Positions 22,944-34,698 of a stretch of 64,000 nt of DNA are shown piece after piece; the stretch's first letter is position 1, and every line of letters begins with the position of its first letter. Under the pieces are notes generated by a model. It saw only the letters and a list, made by a program, of their open reading frames with translations, was not told where the DNA came from and searched no databases. The stretch spans positions 2,356,001-2,420,000 of the forward strand of contig OY730171.1 in assembly GCA_963422465.1 (NCBI GenBank), written 5' to 3'. Both the position numbers and the translations under genes were made by a program. Origin of the DNA: Lichina pygmaea. Taxonomy: Eukaryota; Ascomycota; Lichinomycetes; Lichinales; Lichinaceae.

Positions 22944-23444
22944 ATGTCTCCAAAGTCATGTGCAACTGTTAGCTGAACTCAGCTTACTGCTCAAATCTGC
23001 GATCAGGGTTTTGTTTCACGTACACTCTGCGACTTTTGTGTTCTCTGTGGTTGTCTATACTTCCAGATGCTGGGGAAAGACAATAAGTTGAAATGTACTG
23101 TGTGCACTCAGCGTAGAAGGTCTTGTGTCTCTGTGTCCTGGGAGTCTCTGAACATATCCCAGGATAACCTTTGTGAGGATGTGGCCACTGAAGAGGTAAC
23201 ACACAACACACTCTTCAAACAACTTGCTGTAGTGCAAGTTTGTCTGTCTCAGAAGTGAAAGGTGTTGGAGAGTGCCAAGGTCTGTGCGAGGCAGAAGCTT
23301 CAGTGTCTGGTGAAAGAGATAGAGTCAGATAGCAAGGATTTGACTTGATCAGTCATTGACACATCCCTCCTGCATGCCAAGCTGTTCAGTCCTACTCCTG
23401 CCAAAACTATCGCAGAAGAAGCTGGCAGTTCGCAAGGTTCTTGA
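22944..23444 (+). pseudogene. Gypsy-B antisense gene (copy 3), decayed
   Basis: Same 501-nt frame as in copies 1, 5 and 7, from ATG 22944 to TGA 23442-23444, but with early stops (a TGA at codon 11). The second cysteine half (KLKCTVCTQRRRSC) is intact at about 23083-23125. It overlaps the pol end by 59 nt. Confidence 0.75.
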
Positions 23445-26400
23445 GTGGTTCCCAGGTATTCTCCGAGTCTGGGTATTCTTTCCACTTGACAAGGTATTGC
23501 TGATCTTTTCTAGCCAGGATCTGTTTGACTTTGAACTCTTGTTCTTCTTCGGGTTGATAATGAAATGTTTCCTGCAAGAGTGTGCTCTGGTCAGCTGGTT
23601 CAATCATTAATATATGAAAGTTTGGATGGACTCTGGCATCCCTTGGTAGTTGTATCTTGATGTTGACTGGTCCTGTTTTCTCTTCAACTGAAAATAGTCT
23701 GACCTTGATATTGTCAAGTTTCTTTATCTTTGGCTTTTTTGTTTTCCAATTTTTTGTGAGGAGGTAGACTTTATCCCCCTTCTTCAGCTGAGGTACTATT
23801 TTTGATTTTTTGTCTATTTGACACTGTATTTTTTCTGAGGTCTCTTGAAGGTAGTGCCTCATCATCATGTGTGTTTGTTGTAGAAGCTTGTTATGTTGGA
23901 GTACTTTCTCTATGTTTGGTGAAGCTCTGCTTGGCATTCTGATGTTCGCATGTTGTCCAAAATTGGTAAAGAATAGTGATTCCCTTGTTGAGTCTGATCT
24001 GTGCTGGTTGATTACCAGCTGTGCCACCAGTAATAACTGTACCTAATTGCTGTGGGTCTGGTTGATGTAATACTGCAAATAAGTCTCCAGGACTTGGTTT
24101 GCTTGCTCTGTCTGGCTGTCAGTTTGTGGGTGATAGGCTGTAGACATTTTAGGTTTTGTTCCCATGGCTGCACTGATTGTCTTCCAGTAGTTGGATGTGA
24201 AGAGTTTGTCTCTGTCTGTAATGATCGTGATTGGAACTCCGTGGTCTCTGACCAATCTGTCCAGTAAGAGGTGTCCTAACTGTTCTGCTGTGTAGGTCTT
24301 CTTGAATGGTACCACTATTAGATATTTTGTGAATCTGTCTACTATCACCATAATCAAGTTGTAGGTGATTCCTGTGACTGGGTCTTTGAACTTGAGTAGC
24401 TTTGTGATGAAGTCTATTGACACGTCTTCCCACAGACCTCTTGGTATTGTGTTCAGGTGTCCTTCTCCATATGGCTTGTGTCTTCTATGTTTGTTTTTCT
24501 GGCACAGTAGATATTTGCTGATGTAGCTTGTGACATGTTGTCAGAGGTTGATGACATTGTTCCCTGCCTGTTGGATAAGGTCTGCAGTCTTGGTGATTCC
24601 TAGATGACCATGTGCTGGATTGTCGTGGTAGTTCCTTATTAATTCTTCAGTGTCTTCTGCTGTGAGCTTGTTGATCTGTGGTCAAGGCACCAGGTTTCCT
24701 TGCTGGTCCTGCTGTAAGATTGTTCCTTGGTGTTTATCATCTTCCATGTAGTCTTTTTGTCAGCTTAGTATGTCTACTCTTCTGTTATCTTGTCTGGGGG
24801 TGTACAAGATCTTGAACTTGTGTTGCCCTAGGAGTTCAGCCTATCTGACTTGTCATCTGTTCAGCTTCTTGGTTGTTGTGAACATTGTCAGATTCTTGTG
24901 GTCTGTGAGAACAGTGAGTTCAGAACTGCTTTCTGTGTACACTCTCCAGTGTTTGAGTGTGTTGACAACTGCCAGTAGATCTTTGTCGTGGATATTATAG
25001 TTCTGTTCTACTTGTGTTATTTTTCGTGAGTAGTAGGCAACTGGGTGCCACTTGTTGTCTGCCTGTTGGCATAAACATGCTCCCACTGCCTGATCTGAAG
25101 TGTCTGTCTTGATTTGTGTTGGTTGGCCTGTCTTGAAGTTGAGGAGAACTAGTTCCTTGACGCAAGTGTCCTTGAGCTGCTGGAATACTTTTTGTTATCT
25201 CTCTGTCCACCAGTACTCCATGTCCTTCTTTGTGAGTTCTGTCAGTAGTGTTGCTGTCTGTGAGTAGTTCTTGATAAACTGTTGGTTGAAGTTGGCAAAT
25301 CCTAGGAAGGCTTGTACTTCCTTAACTGATGTCAGTGTTGGCCATTGTTAAATCACTTTGATTTTCTCAGAGTTAATCTTGATCCCTTCAATTCCTATGA
25401 TGTATCTGAGGAATTCAACTTCCAGTTTGTTGAACTTGTATTTCTTCAGGTTGAGCTTGAGCCCTGCCTTTTGTAGGTATCGTAGAACATCCTTCACATG
25501 TTTGGTATGTTCCTGTTGTGTGTTTGAGTAGATAAGAATGTTGTCTAAGTAGGTGATAGCTGTTTAGTCCAGGTGTGCTCTGATGATGTTGTTGATCAAT
25601 ACTTGACATGTTGCTGGTGTGTTTGTGAGTCTGAATAGCATAACCAGATACTTGTAGTGTCTGTATCAGGTTCTGAAGACTGTCTTCCATTCTTCTCCTT
25701 CTTTCATACATATCAGGTTGTATACTCCTTTCAAGTCCAGCTTGGTAAAGATTGTCGCTTGGCTGATCCTGTCTTGCAGTTTGTTCGCATTTGGCAACAG
25801 ATATTGGTTTTTGATAGTAATGTTGTTGAGTTTCCTGTAATCCACACAAAGTCAAAGACTTCCGTCTTTCTTTGGTGCAAATAGTATCAGGTATCCTGCT
25901 GGCGATTGAGATTCTTGAATGAAACTCTTTTTCAGGTTTTCCTCCAGGTACTCACAAAGTACTTGGAGCTCTTTCTCTGATAACTGGTAAATTGGTCTAA
26001 ATCCTAGCTCTGTCCCTGGTTGTAACTTGATCTCATAATCCCAAGGTTAGTGTTTAGGTAACACTGCTGTTGTTGTCTCTTCCTGAAAGAGGTTATCATA
26101 CCCAGGTCAGTACTCTTCAGGGATCTCCAGAGGGTTAACAACTTCCTCTCTCTTCATCTCTGACTGTTTGGCCACCTGGTTCTGGGGTGTGCCTGTCAAG
26201 GCAGACCTCTTCTCTTGAGAGTTATCCTTTCTGTTGGTGAGGTTCCACTGAGGACTCCTTCCCTCATCTGTCCATGCCTTCTATGGCTGGTAACAGGTCT
26301 GAGCTGTGTTGTTAGTGCAGTTCCTAAATGTGAGTACTCCTGTCCTCCAGTTAACAACTGGGTTTTGCTTCTTTAGCCAAGGCATCCCCAAATAGATATC

Positions 26401-26685
26401 CTGAGTGGCCAACTTGATGATATCAAGGTGGATCCTTTCAGCATAGTGTCCAGTAACTATTTCCATTGGCTGTGTCTCATGGCAGACTAGCTCTGTCTGT
26501 CTATTTGCTATCGCAAGCTGATAAGACTGCCACTTGTGTCTCCTTCCAGTGCCAAGAGTATTGTAAAGCTGTCTTGAAATGTAGTTTCCACTGGCTCCAG
26601 AGTCAACAAGTGTGTATGTCTGTACTGGCGTGTTGGTGTGTAGTGACACAGGTAATCGCAGGTGCTTTGTGTTGCTAGGGGTCAT
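23386..26685 (-). pseudogene. Gypsy-B copy 3 pol
   Basis: Full-length 3300-nt pol frame from ATG 26685. Protease LVDSGASGNY is intact (about 26600). RT has YLDN for YLDD (about 25545). RNase H is at about 24850-25200, integrase at about 24000-24600, and the chromodomain ([17 protein letters not shown]) at about 23445-23505. Many stops (TAA, TAG and TGA) interrupt it. Confidence 0.88.
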
Positions 26686-26723
26686 TTTGTTAAGCTCCTA
26701 ATGTTGCCCCTTGACAAGGGAGT

Positions 26724-28223
26724 TCAATCTTTTCCTGTTTGAAGTGTTTTTCCACTGACTGGGCAATAGGTCCAGCTATTCCCATCAGTTCTGAGGAATC
26801 TATTCATGAATTTGTCTTGCTGATGCTTGTCACATCCAGGCTTAAGGTAGTACTGCCAATTGTTGACGTAGCAGTTGTGGTTGTTGCCTTGCTGTAGGAA
26901 CATGAGGTGTTCGTGCTAATCATGTGTGTGCCTGGGGAATGCAGTATGTTGGTGTTTGTCCCAGAGATGGATCTCACACACATCCTTCTTGCAATTGACC
27001 CAATGTTCATGGCAGGTGGTGCAGTAGGGTGAATATCCTCTGTACCTTTGTAGTTGTTCATGGTAGATGCAGTAGTGCTTTGTGCAAAACCTCCACTGTA
27101 GTTCACTGTGCTGTAGGTTTCATGGGTCTATGCTGTAAGCATAGCTTCCTTGTGGTATTTCTTCTTTGATAGACGTGGGTTTGTCTTAGTCCCTATCAGA
27201 GGTGGTTAAGGGCTCCTGTCCCTTGTCCTGACCTGTCTGTTCTGGTAGGTCCTTGCCTTCTGATGTTACCAGTTGGTAGGCTGCTTCCAATATCTGATTG
27301 TAGTTATCCTATTGTTTGAGGGATAGCTGAGCCTCTCCTGGTGGGTCCTCTGGCTTGATGACATTCCAGTCTCTGTCAAGCGTATTAAGTTGCTGTCAGT
27401 GCACCTTGTTCTTTGAACCACAGTGTCTCACCATGTGGCCTAGCTTACCACAGGTATAGCACTTCAGTGCTTTCCTCTTCTTGTTGTTCCTCCTCTTTGT
27501 GAACCTTCCCTTGTGGTGGACTGCATCCAGTTCCATGGGTGCATAGCCATATAGGTCATGTGGCAGTGTCTTGTTAGGTGGCTTGTAGTGGTTACTCACA
27601 TGCCATGCGGGGTGGCTGTATCCTCTGTTGTGGTGTTTCTCTATCACTCGCTTAAATAGTTTGTCATTGATGTTGATTGCTTGTGCGATAAGCTTGTCCA
27701 GTGTGTCAACCACTCATCTATCAAAGTTGGTTTCATCCTTCATGTTTTCCTTGAGTCCATGTCAGTACATGACCATCAGGGTGTTGTTATCCCAATCAGT
27801 CAGTACTGAGTATTGTTTGAACTGCGTGGTGTACTCTGCGGCTGAGTGTTGTTGTTTGATGTGCTGGATCATTCATATAGCCACTTTGTCTTTGTTAGAT
27901 AGTCCAAGAATCCTTTTCATCTTGTCCTTGAATCATGTCTATTTTGTTATCTATTCTGTTGTGCTGTTGTGGTCTCTGTTTCCTGAGAGATGTCTGTTGA
28001 CATAGGGCTTGATCTATCAATAAGTATTACCTCTCATGTAAGTGGTTGCAAAAAGGGGCTACTTTTCCTTAGGCAGCTTCATCTCTGGTTGGAATTGAAA
28101 GTAGACTTGGAGTTGCATGAGCCAGTCGTCAACCTTGTTTCTTTTACTGTAGAACAGGTCTGGCTTGGTGACACTAATCTTTCCATCTGGGAAGTTGGAG
28201 TTGGTTGCTCCTGAGGTACTCAT
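26724..28223 (-). pseudogene. Gypsy-B copy 3 gag
   Basis: 1500-nt frame from ATG 28223 to TGA 26724-26726. The N-terminal capsid motif, knuckle (CYTCGKLGHMVRHC, one ligand context altered) and Cys/His-rich tail are recognisable, but stops interrupt it several times. Confidence 0.85.
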
Positions 28224-28241
28224 CCTTAAGGGTCTTCAAAG

Positions 28242-28824
28242 TGTTGCAGTCTGTACTGTACTATTCTATCTGAGTATAGGATTAGGGTGAGATGTGGAAG
28301 GCAGGTTGGTTCTCACAGGAGAGGAGTGTCAAGGAGTGTGAAGGGGTTTGGTAGAACATGGTGGTGATAACACCTGATCAGTGGCTTTGTACAAGATTGT
28401 ATTGAAGTAGATCTAGTTGTCTGGATCACAACATAAGTTGAAGATGATTATTCCATAAGAGAACTATCACCAGACTATATAGTGCTCAGTCTGTAAGCTC
28501 AGTGAGCTCTGCTCACTTTGCTCACTTGTTCATGCATGCTGCAGCAAGCTGTGTGAGCTCTGCTCACTTTGCTCACTTGTTCATGCATGCTGCAGTGAGC
28601 TGGGTGAGCTCTGCTTATTTTGCTCACTGTTCATACATACTGCGGTGAGCTGGGCAAGCTCTGCTCACTCTGCTCACACATATACATACTGCGGCAAGCA
28701 CCCCCTGGTCAGTCTCACCAGTCACGTGACTGTTTCCCGTGTTATGCTGCCTGGTACTTCTGTCCAGTATCCTGTCTGCTGCTTTCAGTGAGTATAAAGA
28801 CTGTGTTCCTCCTGGGTTGTAACA
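28242..28824 (-). repeat. 5' LTR of Gypsy-B copy 3
   Basis: 583 bp, same length as its partner at 22318-22900, alpha U3 with array at about 28495-28680. Confidence 0.93.
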
Positions 28825-28923
28825 ACTGTCTGACAGGAGGTCTTGGGAATGTCAAGTAAGGGCGTCAGCCTTGCACTAACTGCCTGGACAGTAGCTGATC
28901 TTGAAATTGAAGTGTGACAAGAA
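28825..28923 (-). pseudogene. Gypsy-C RNase H fragment
   Basis: 99 bp between copy 3 and copy 4. The minus strand reads FLSHFNFKISYCPGS, then CKADALT, the usual end of a gypsy RNase H domain. Two in-frame stops are present. It is continuous with 21541-22317 once copy 3 is removed. Confidence 0.75.
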
Positions 28924-29597
28924 TGTTATAATCTCTGGGATAGGAGCCACTTATTTATAAGCAATCAGGCCACAGGCCAGACAAGAGGACACTGTGGAAA
29001 GTCAAGTGACCAAACTGACAAAGGGTCATGTGACTGTCAAGACAAACATGGATGGCTTGACACAGCATGCATGAAGCATCAAGACAATCTCACCAGTCTT
29101 GATGCAGAGTGCAGGAACTGTTGAGACAATCTCACCTGTCTTGACACAGTGTGCATGAAGCATCAAGACAATCTCACCTGTCTCAACGTAGGATGCATAA
29201 CATGGTGGGACTGTCAAGACAATCTCACCTGTCTTGACATCAAGACTGTCAAGACAATCTCACCTGTCTTGACATCAAGACTGTCAAGACAATCTCACCT
29301 GTCTTGACATCAAGACTGTCAAGACAATCTTGATCATCTTGACAGACCAGCACTATATAGTCTGGTGATAGTTCCCTTATAGAACAATCCTCTTCAACTC
29401 ATGTTGTGATCCAGACAACTAGATCTACTTCAATACAATCCTTTTGTACAAAGCTATTGATCAGGTGTCACCACCACCATGTTCCACCAAACCCCTTCGC
29501 ACTCCTTGATACTCCTCTCCTGCAAGAACCAACCTGTCTTCCACATCTCACTCTTAATCCTATACTTGGTTAGGACAGCACAGTACAGACTGCAACA
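28924..29597 (+). repeat. 5' LTR of Gypsy-B copy 4 (U3 subtype beta)
   Basis: 674 bp. U3 contains three perfect tandem 35-bp units (29213-29317) plus older variants at 29030-29212. Each has arms GTCAAGAC and GTCTTGAC around ten bases. CTATATAG follows at about 29353. Confidence 0.9.
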
Positions 29598-29953
29598 CTT
29601 TGAAGACCCTCAAGAATGAGTACCTCAGGAGTAACCAACCCCAACTTCCCAGATGGAAAGATTAGTGTTGCCAAGCCAGACCTGTTCTACAGTGAAAGGA
29701 ACAAGGTTGATGACTGGCTTATGCAACTTCAAGTCTACTTTCAATTCCAACCAGAGACAAGGCTGCCTAAAGAAAAGTGGCCACTCTTTGCAACCACTTA
29801 CATGAGAGGCAACACCCACCAATAGATTAAGCCTTACATCAACAAACACCTCTCAGGAAACAGAGATCATAACAGCACATCAGAATGGATGACAAAATAG
29901 ACACAATTCAAGGACAAGATCAAAAGGATTCTTGGACTATCTAACAAAGACAA

Positions 29954-31474
29954 TTTTTTTTTTATTTGATTCTTACACTGGTAGTAGCTTTACAGCCATG
30001 CAGATCTTCTAGCTAATAGTGAACTCCTTCAGAAAACATTTGAAGGGATAAAAACTGAAGGCAGAGTGTGACTAGGGACTGTAACAAAAGAAATCTTGAA
30101 GTTTCTGGTAAGAGAAGAGAATCTAGGTATTGGATTGGGAATAGTGGAGTTTGAAAGCTAGATTAAACTGGTTTAGTCTTTTCAAAGACATAAACCAGTA
30201 CAAGAACTTCTGTAGTAGCTCTGGGTTTGAAATAATAGTGGTGAAGTCTTGGGGATTAAAAGAGACTTGTTGTCTTTGTCTTGAATAAAGAGAGCATGAA
30301 GAGGTGATATGTTTTGCAGTTTCTTCTGCTTGGCCACACACACATAGTGGGGTAGGGCCACAGTCGTACTATGCCAGAACATAGTGTAGAGTTGGCACCC
30401 CCCCACAGGGTCTCTACCACACTTTCCCACAGTCCCGAGGTCTCTTGCACTCCGCCGTACGTGCTCACCCCTGGGATCCTGCTTCGGAGCGCTGGGTCAC
30501 CAGCCCAGAGCCCACGCTCCAACTGTAGTTTGCTCCCTGAGCTTGTTGTTTGCAGCCTAAGCCTGCACTCTGTACAAACCGGCATGCGCATCTGTCCTCT
30601 CGGGCTATATAGACAGTCTCGTAGTAGGCCCAGGCCCTACCTCCATCACTGCCATTATATGCCACACCTCGCAGTTGTTAACTGTTTTGTGTTACCTTCG
30701 CAGATCTCTCGTACGAAGGCCGACCATGCCTCGCAGGCCTTACAGACTCTGCAGGCTGTGCCAGCACCTGCAGGGCCGCCTTTCCAGCCCACTAACCAAG
30801 TAGGGAGAAGTTCTCCTTGGTCCACTGTCACCTGTGGGGCCCCGGTTGCACCTGTTGGCCCACTGGATAACCCAGTCCCCTGGCCCCAGATTGTGGATTG
30901 TACGAAGAGACTTCGTGGCAAGGCCTTAGGCAAAACCATCAAGCCAGCACTTTGGCTATCACACAGCCCTTAGACACTGGAGTGGCGACGTCTCCTCGTA
31001 CGACCACTCTCCTTCTTTAACAGGTGGTCTGTGTTCGATTAACAACACCACAGTGCCAAGACCACTCCCCCCCTAGCAGATCCTCACGTGTTAGCTGGAG
31101 ACTCTGCTAGAAGGGTGACGTGACAAGAACTCCTCTCGACTACTCCAGAGGTGCCCTATCAGACGCCTAGACTTCACATCCACCAGCTGTGGGGCTGGCT
31201 TCGGGCTGTAGTGTACACGGTAGTCGTCTGTCGGGTGGTTTTCATCTCCCAAGCTTGGTCGCAGTCCTCTGTTCTGCTGTAGCTGTTTCACGGGTGCGTC
31301 CAGGGTGCCTGCGTGACACCTCCAGTGGCCTGTCACTCCGCAACACCAGCAGCTCGACCGGTGACTTGATTAGCTCTCGGTGCAGCGACTACGAGCAGCC
31401 TGGGAAGCCGCCCGCCATCGACTGCCCCGAGGTTCCCAGCCTGCACCACGTGGAGGTTCGAGTCGTTGCAGGCC
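29954..31474 (-). mobile_element. Chimeric retrotransposed unit: Tad-2 3' end fused to an unknown 1.1-kb sequence
   Basis: A single insertion of 1521 bp with one 11-bp target duplication. On the minus strand the 3' 404 bp (29954-30357) are Tad-2 (end of ORF2, untranslated region, A-rich tail). The 5' 1117 bp (30358-31474) do not match Tad-2 or anything else in the window. The junction is at GGTAGGG (30351-30357). One shared duplication means both parts were inserted together, as in template switching during reverse transcription. The layout resembles MINE of the rice blast fungus, a LINE 3' end joined to an unrelated segment; homology is not claimed. Confidence 0.8.
30358..31474. other. Unrecognised GC- and CG-rich segment of the chimeric unit
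   Basis: This stretch is visibly richer in G+C and in CG dinucleotides than its surroundings. The longest open frames are 200 codons (30371-30973, +), 128 codons (31189-31575, +, running past the junction) and 95 codons (30655-30942, -). None shows a domain I know, and none is clearly coding. It could be a piece of a host transcript or of an unknown element. Confidence 0.5.
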
Positions 31475-31784
31475 AACGAAGACAAAGTGGCTATATGAAT
31501 GATCCAGCACATCAAGCAACAACACTCAGCTGCAGAGTACACCACACAGTTCAAACAATACTCAGTACTGACTGACTGGGATGACAACACCCTAATAGTT
31601 ATGTACTGATGTGGACTCAAGGAAAACATCAAGGACAAGATCACCTTTGACAGACAAGCGGTCAACACACTGGACAAGCTTATCATACAAGCAATCAACA
31701 TCAATGACAAGTTATTTAAGCAAGCGATGGAGAAGCACCACAACAGAGAATACAGCCACCCCGCATAGCATGTGAGCAACCACT

Positions 31785-32174
31785 TGTTAAGGCCTAGGCC
31801 GGAACAGCCTAGGTAAGCGAGGGAGGAGTGTTAGTTATACAGAACAACATCTGACTGGTCCGGTGGACAAGCAAGAGCTAAGCGAGGAGCTTGTCCAGTG
31901 GACAAGCAGAAGCTAAGTGAGGAGCTTGTCTACACAAAAGGATGATACCCCTTGGAGGAGACCCCCCCCCTAGGGCATCTGTATAAAGACCACCCCAAGG
32001 GCCTGGAGAGATTAGCTCTCCAGGCTGAACACAACACGCACACATTGTACTGAGACAATAGTACAGAGAGAGTTACTTATCTGTCTATTTCTCTACTGAG
32101 TCCCTGTCTAGAATCCACCCTGCAAAGCAACAGACTGTACCAGTTTCTGTGTGAACCTGGCCCAGCCTTTAACA
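31785..32174 (+). repeat. 5' LTR of Gypsy-A copy 2
   Basis: 390 bp, TGTTAAGGCC...CCTTTAACA. It has about two array units at 31860-31930 against four in copy 3. Confidence 0.95.
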
Positions 32175-32209
32175 GTTCCAGCCTCTAACACATAGGACAC
32201 TGACTTGAT

Positions 32210-33544
32210 ATGATAGTGGATCCACAAAGCCCTACCCCTTCTCAGGCAGCCCAAGCCCAGGCTGCTCAGGCAGCTCAGGCCCAGGCTGTCCAGGCAGCAC
32301 CTATTGTTAACCTACCCCTGAAGCCCTTGAAGGTAGGTGCTCTGAAGAGGTACGATGGATCCAGGGGAGGACTGGAGTTGTTCTTCTCACAACTGGAGCT
32401 CTACTATAGGTTTAACACAGCCCAGTTCCTGACAGACCAGGAGAAGGTGCTATTTGCAGTCTTCTACCTGGAAGGACCAGCCTTCGCTTGGTTCAACGTC
32501 TACTTAAGGGATTACCTAGACAATCAGGCAGACCCCAAGGAGCAAGAAGACAATACGTGACAGGTTATGGGAAGCTTGAAAACCTTTAAGACAGCTATGA
32601 GAAAGATGTTTGGGATCCTTGACAAGGAAAGAGATGCGGAATGAAAGCTCCAAGCACTGTGGCAAACTGGATCAGCATCAGAATTTGCGGCGAAGTTCCA
32701 ACAACTAGCAGTGAGAACCCAGTGGGGGGACAGTGCACTAACAGCACTATTCTACCAAGGCCTCAAGGAACAAGTCAAGGATGACATCGTGCGAGGAGAC
32801 CGACCAACCGAGCTCTACAAAATGATCAAGACTGTAGCTTGCATCAATAACTGACAGTTTGAGAGAGAGCTTGAGAAGTGAGGCAAGCAGACAAAACCAT
32901 GGGTGAAGAAAAAGCCAACACCCGCCAAAGATAACTACAGCTTGGTACCCATGGAAATCAATGTGGTGGAACCATGAAAGAAGAAGACACGGAAGTGTTA
33001 CAACTGTCAGGAAGTGGGCCACCTCGCAGTGAACTGCAGAAGCAAGAAGAAGAACAAGAAGGGTAAAGGGAAGCAGTTGAACACCACAAGCACCTGGAAA
33101 GGCAGGGAGACAGAGGAGCCCCAGAGGGCCCCCCAAGGCACACTGGCCCACAATCACCCTGAGGTGGCACTCCTCAGAGAGGAGGATGACCTCCGACAAT
33201 ACACCGAAAAACTTGAGACCATGCTCCAAGAAACCTTGGACTGCCTTGACAAGGTCTGAAGGAAGGTCAACAGAATCCACTGGGAGGACAACCTGATCTC
33301 TGAGTTTGACGCAACTGGCTACATGGAGGAACAGGTTGATGACAAGAAAACCCAGCCACCACCAGTCCCCGACAAACCTGTCCTTCGACAACAGAACACA
33401 ACCCTATCAGAAATAGGGGAGACGCAAGTGCCATGATAGGTTGACAATACCCTCAGCGTCACACAGGTCAAAGACACCACCACATGATGCAAACAACATG
33501 TGGTAGAGTGTCAGGCCCAGAGCCTGGGCAGTTCAAAAAACTAG
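32210..33544 (+). pseudogene. Gypsy-A copy 2 gag
   Basis: ATG 32210 starts MIVDPQSPTPSQAAQ, then Ala/Gln repeats, the capsid domain, and a CCHC knuckle (CYNCQEVGHLAVNC, 33000-33041). The Cys/His tail has lost its WCCH units by deletion; only the end of the second (CKQHV) remains near 33490. Stops include TGA at about 32558 and 32642, and TGA-TAG near 33434. Ends at AAAAAAC-TAG. Confidence 0.87.
33535..33541 (+). promoter_or_regulatory. Programmed -1 frameshift heptamer, Gypsy-A copy 2
   Basis: A AAA AAC, followed at once by the TAG of gag (33542-33544). Pol continues in the -1 frame (LAALFKTGV). Confidence 0.8.
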
Positions 33545-34698
33545 CAGCACTCTTCAAAACTGGGGTCAGAAGAGCAGGCAAGACAACACCCCGGGAGGAA
33601 GGAGTCAAGCCAAGCCTTGATGTGACAGCCTGCAGCCCGCACTTTCGCATCAAGATCAGAGTCAATGGGTGGTTGGCTAAGGCCATGATCAACTCTGGTG
33701 TGACTGGCAACTTCGTGTCAGAAAGCTTTGCCAGAAGAAACAAGGTTCCAGTCTAAGGCAAGAAAGACCTCTACCAGTTGATGGTAGTGGACGGAACACC
33801 ACTCTCCAAAGACAAGGGATGAGTGATGAAGGAGACCAAGAGCCTGAGACTGAGTGTCTATGGCACGACAATCAGAACAGAGGAATTTGACTTGGTCTGG
33901 ATACCACACAAAGTTATATTGGGACTTCTGTGGTTGGAAAAACAAAACCCAAGGATTGACTGGAGAAGAAGGCAACTAGTCTTTCCAGATAAGACACTGG
34001 TCATGTCAGAACCAGGGGTGACAATTAAAGAAATCTCACTGACATGGTGGAAGAAATACCACCAGTGTGGGCAGGCCTGTGTGGCCTGGATGAAACCCCA
34101 AACACAACAACTTTGCACCACGCAAGACACTGTGGGCGAGACTCAGGCACCGCAGTTGCCAAGTGAGTATAAAGAATACCAGGAGATGTTCAAAGAAACA
34201 GTGATCACAATGCTACCAGAACATCAGGAGTGGGACCACAAGATTCCGCTGGAAGACAGAAAAAAACCCACAAACAGCCCTATCTACACTCTGTCAGCAA
34301 AAGAGCTTGAGGCTCTGAAAGACTACCTGGACAAGAACCTAGTGAAAGAGTTCATAAGACTTTCAACATCACCAGCTGGATACCCAATATTGTTTGTGCC
34401 AAAGAAAGATGGCAAACTTCAACTGTGTGTTGATTATCAGTGGCTAAATGTGATTACAGTGAAAAACCACTACCCACTGCCATTGATATCAGAAATCCAA
34501 GACTGGATCCAAGAAGCCAAATAGTTTACCAAGTTTGACATTTGAGGCACTTTCAACCTGGTTAGGATAAAAGACGGTGAAGAATGGAAGACAGCCTTTC
34601 GTACAAGGTACAGGCACTACAAGTATATTGTGATGCCATTTGGCCTTACGAATACACCGGCAACATTCCAATCACTTATTAACACTGTCCTCCGACAA
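33535..34698 (+). pseudogene. Gypsy-A copy 2 pol, protease and RT N-terminus
   Basis: Protease has INSGVTGNF (Asn for the catalytic Asp, Ala changed to Val). The linker and RT N-terminal region ([23 protein letters not shown]) follow. Stops at 33754-33756 (TAA), 33820 region (TGA) and 34522-34524 (TAG). Tad-2 cuts it before the YxDD box. Confidence 0.85.

Larger units (their letters stand above)
22318..28824 (-). mobile_element. Gypsy-B copy 3, full-length
   Basis: 6507-bp element with LTRs 22318-22900 and 28242-28824 (583 bp each). The flanking five bases are ACTAT (22313-22317) and ACTGT (28825-28829), a duplication differing by one transition. It is inserted in Gypsy-C between RNase H and integrase coding regions. 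Confidence 0.92.
28924..31784 (+). mobile_element. Gypsy-B copy 4, 5' part (host of chimeric LINE and Gypsy-A copy 2)
   Basis: Starts with a 674-bp beta-type LTR, followed by gag. The chimeric LINE (29954-31474) interrupts gag, and Gypsy-A copy 2 cuts it at 31785. The rest lies beyond the window. It is inserted in Gypsy-C. Confidence 0.88.
29616..31784 (+). pseudogene. Gypsy-B copy 4 gag, interrupted and truncated
   Basis: ATG 29616 begins the usual gag N-terminus (DLFYSERNKVDDWLMQLQVY). The chimeric LINE interrupts the capsid region with duplication AACAAAGACAA / AACGAAGACAA (29943-29953, 31475-31485). Gag resumes to 31784, where Gypsy-A copy 2 enters. Stops include TAG 29823-29825. Confidence 0.85.
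31785..34698 (+). mobile_element. Gypsy-A copy 2, 5' part (host of Tad-2)
   Basis: Inserted into gag of Gypsy-B copy 4. Contains LTR, gag, protease and RT up to 34698, where the Tad-2 tail begins. The remaining part lies past the window. The LTR has fewer array units than copies 1 and 3. Confidence 0.9.

Noticed and set aside
23356-23610. An 84-codon frame opposite to pol of Gypsy-B copy 3
   Set aside because: It covers the chromodomain and C-terminus of pol on the other strand and is not kept in frame in other copies; the real antisense gene is the frame from 22944.
29213-29317. Possible CRISPR-like array of regular repeats
   Set aside because: The units are directly tandem without unique spacers and lie in an LTR of a eukaryotic retrotransposon.
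30371-30973. A 200-codon frame in the GC-rich segment as a host gene fragment
   Set aside because: GC-rich sequence gives long frames by chance; there are comparable frames on the other strand and no domain or intron signal, so I left it as unrecognised sequence.
32747-33391. A 214-codon minus-strand frame in Gypsy-A gag, also at 47766-48410
   Set aside because: Long and repeated, so I considered a second antisense gene, but it is the exact opposite of the gag knuckle region, is broken in copy 1, gives a Leu/Val-rich product expected from reverse Lys/Glu codons, and lacks a start or motif.
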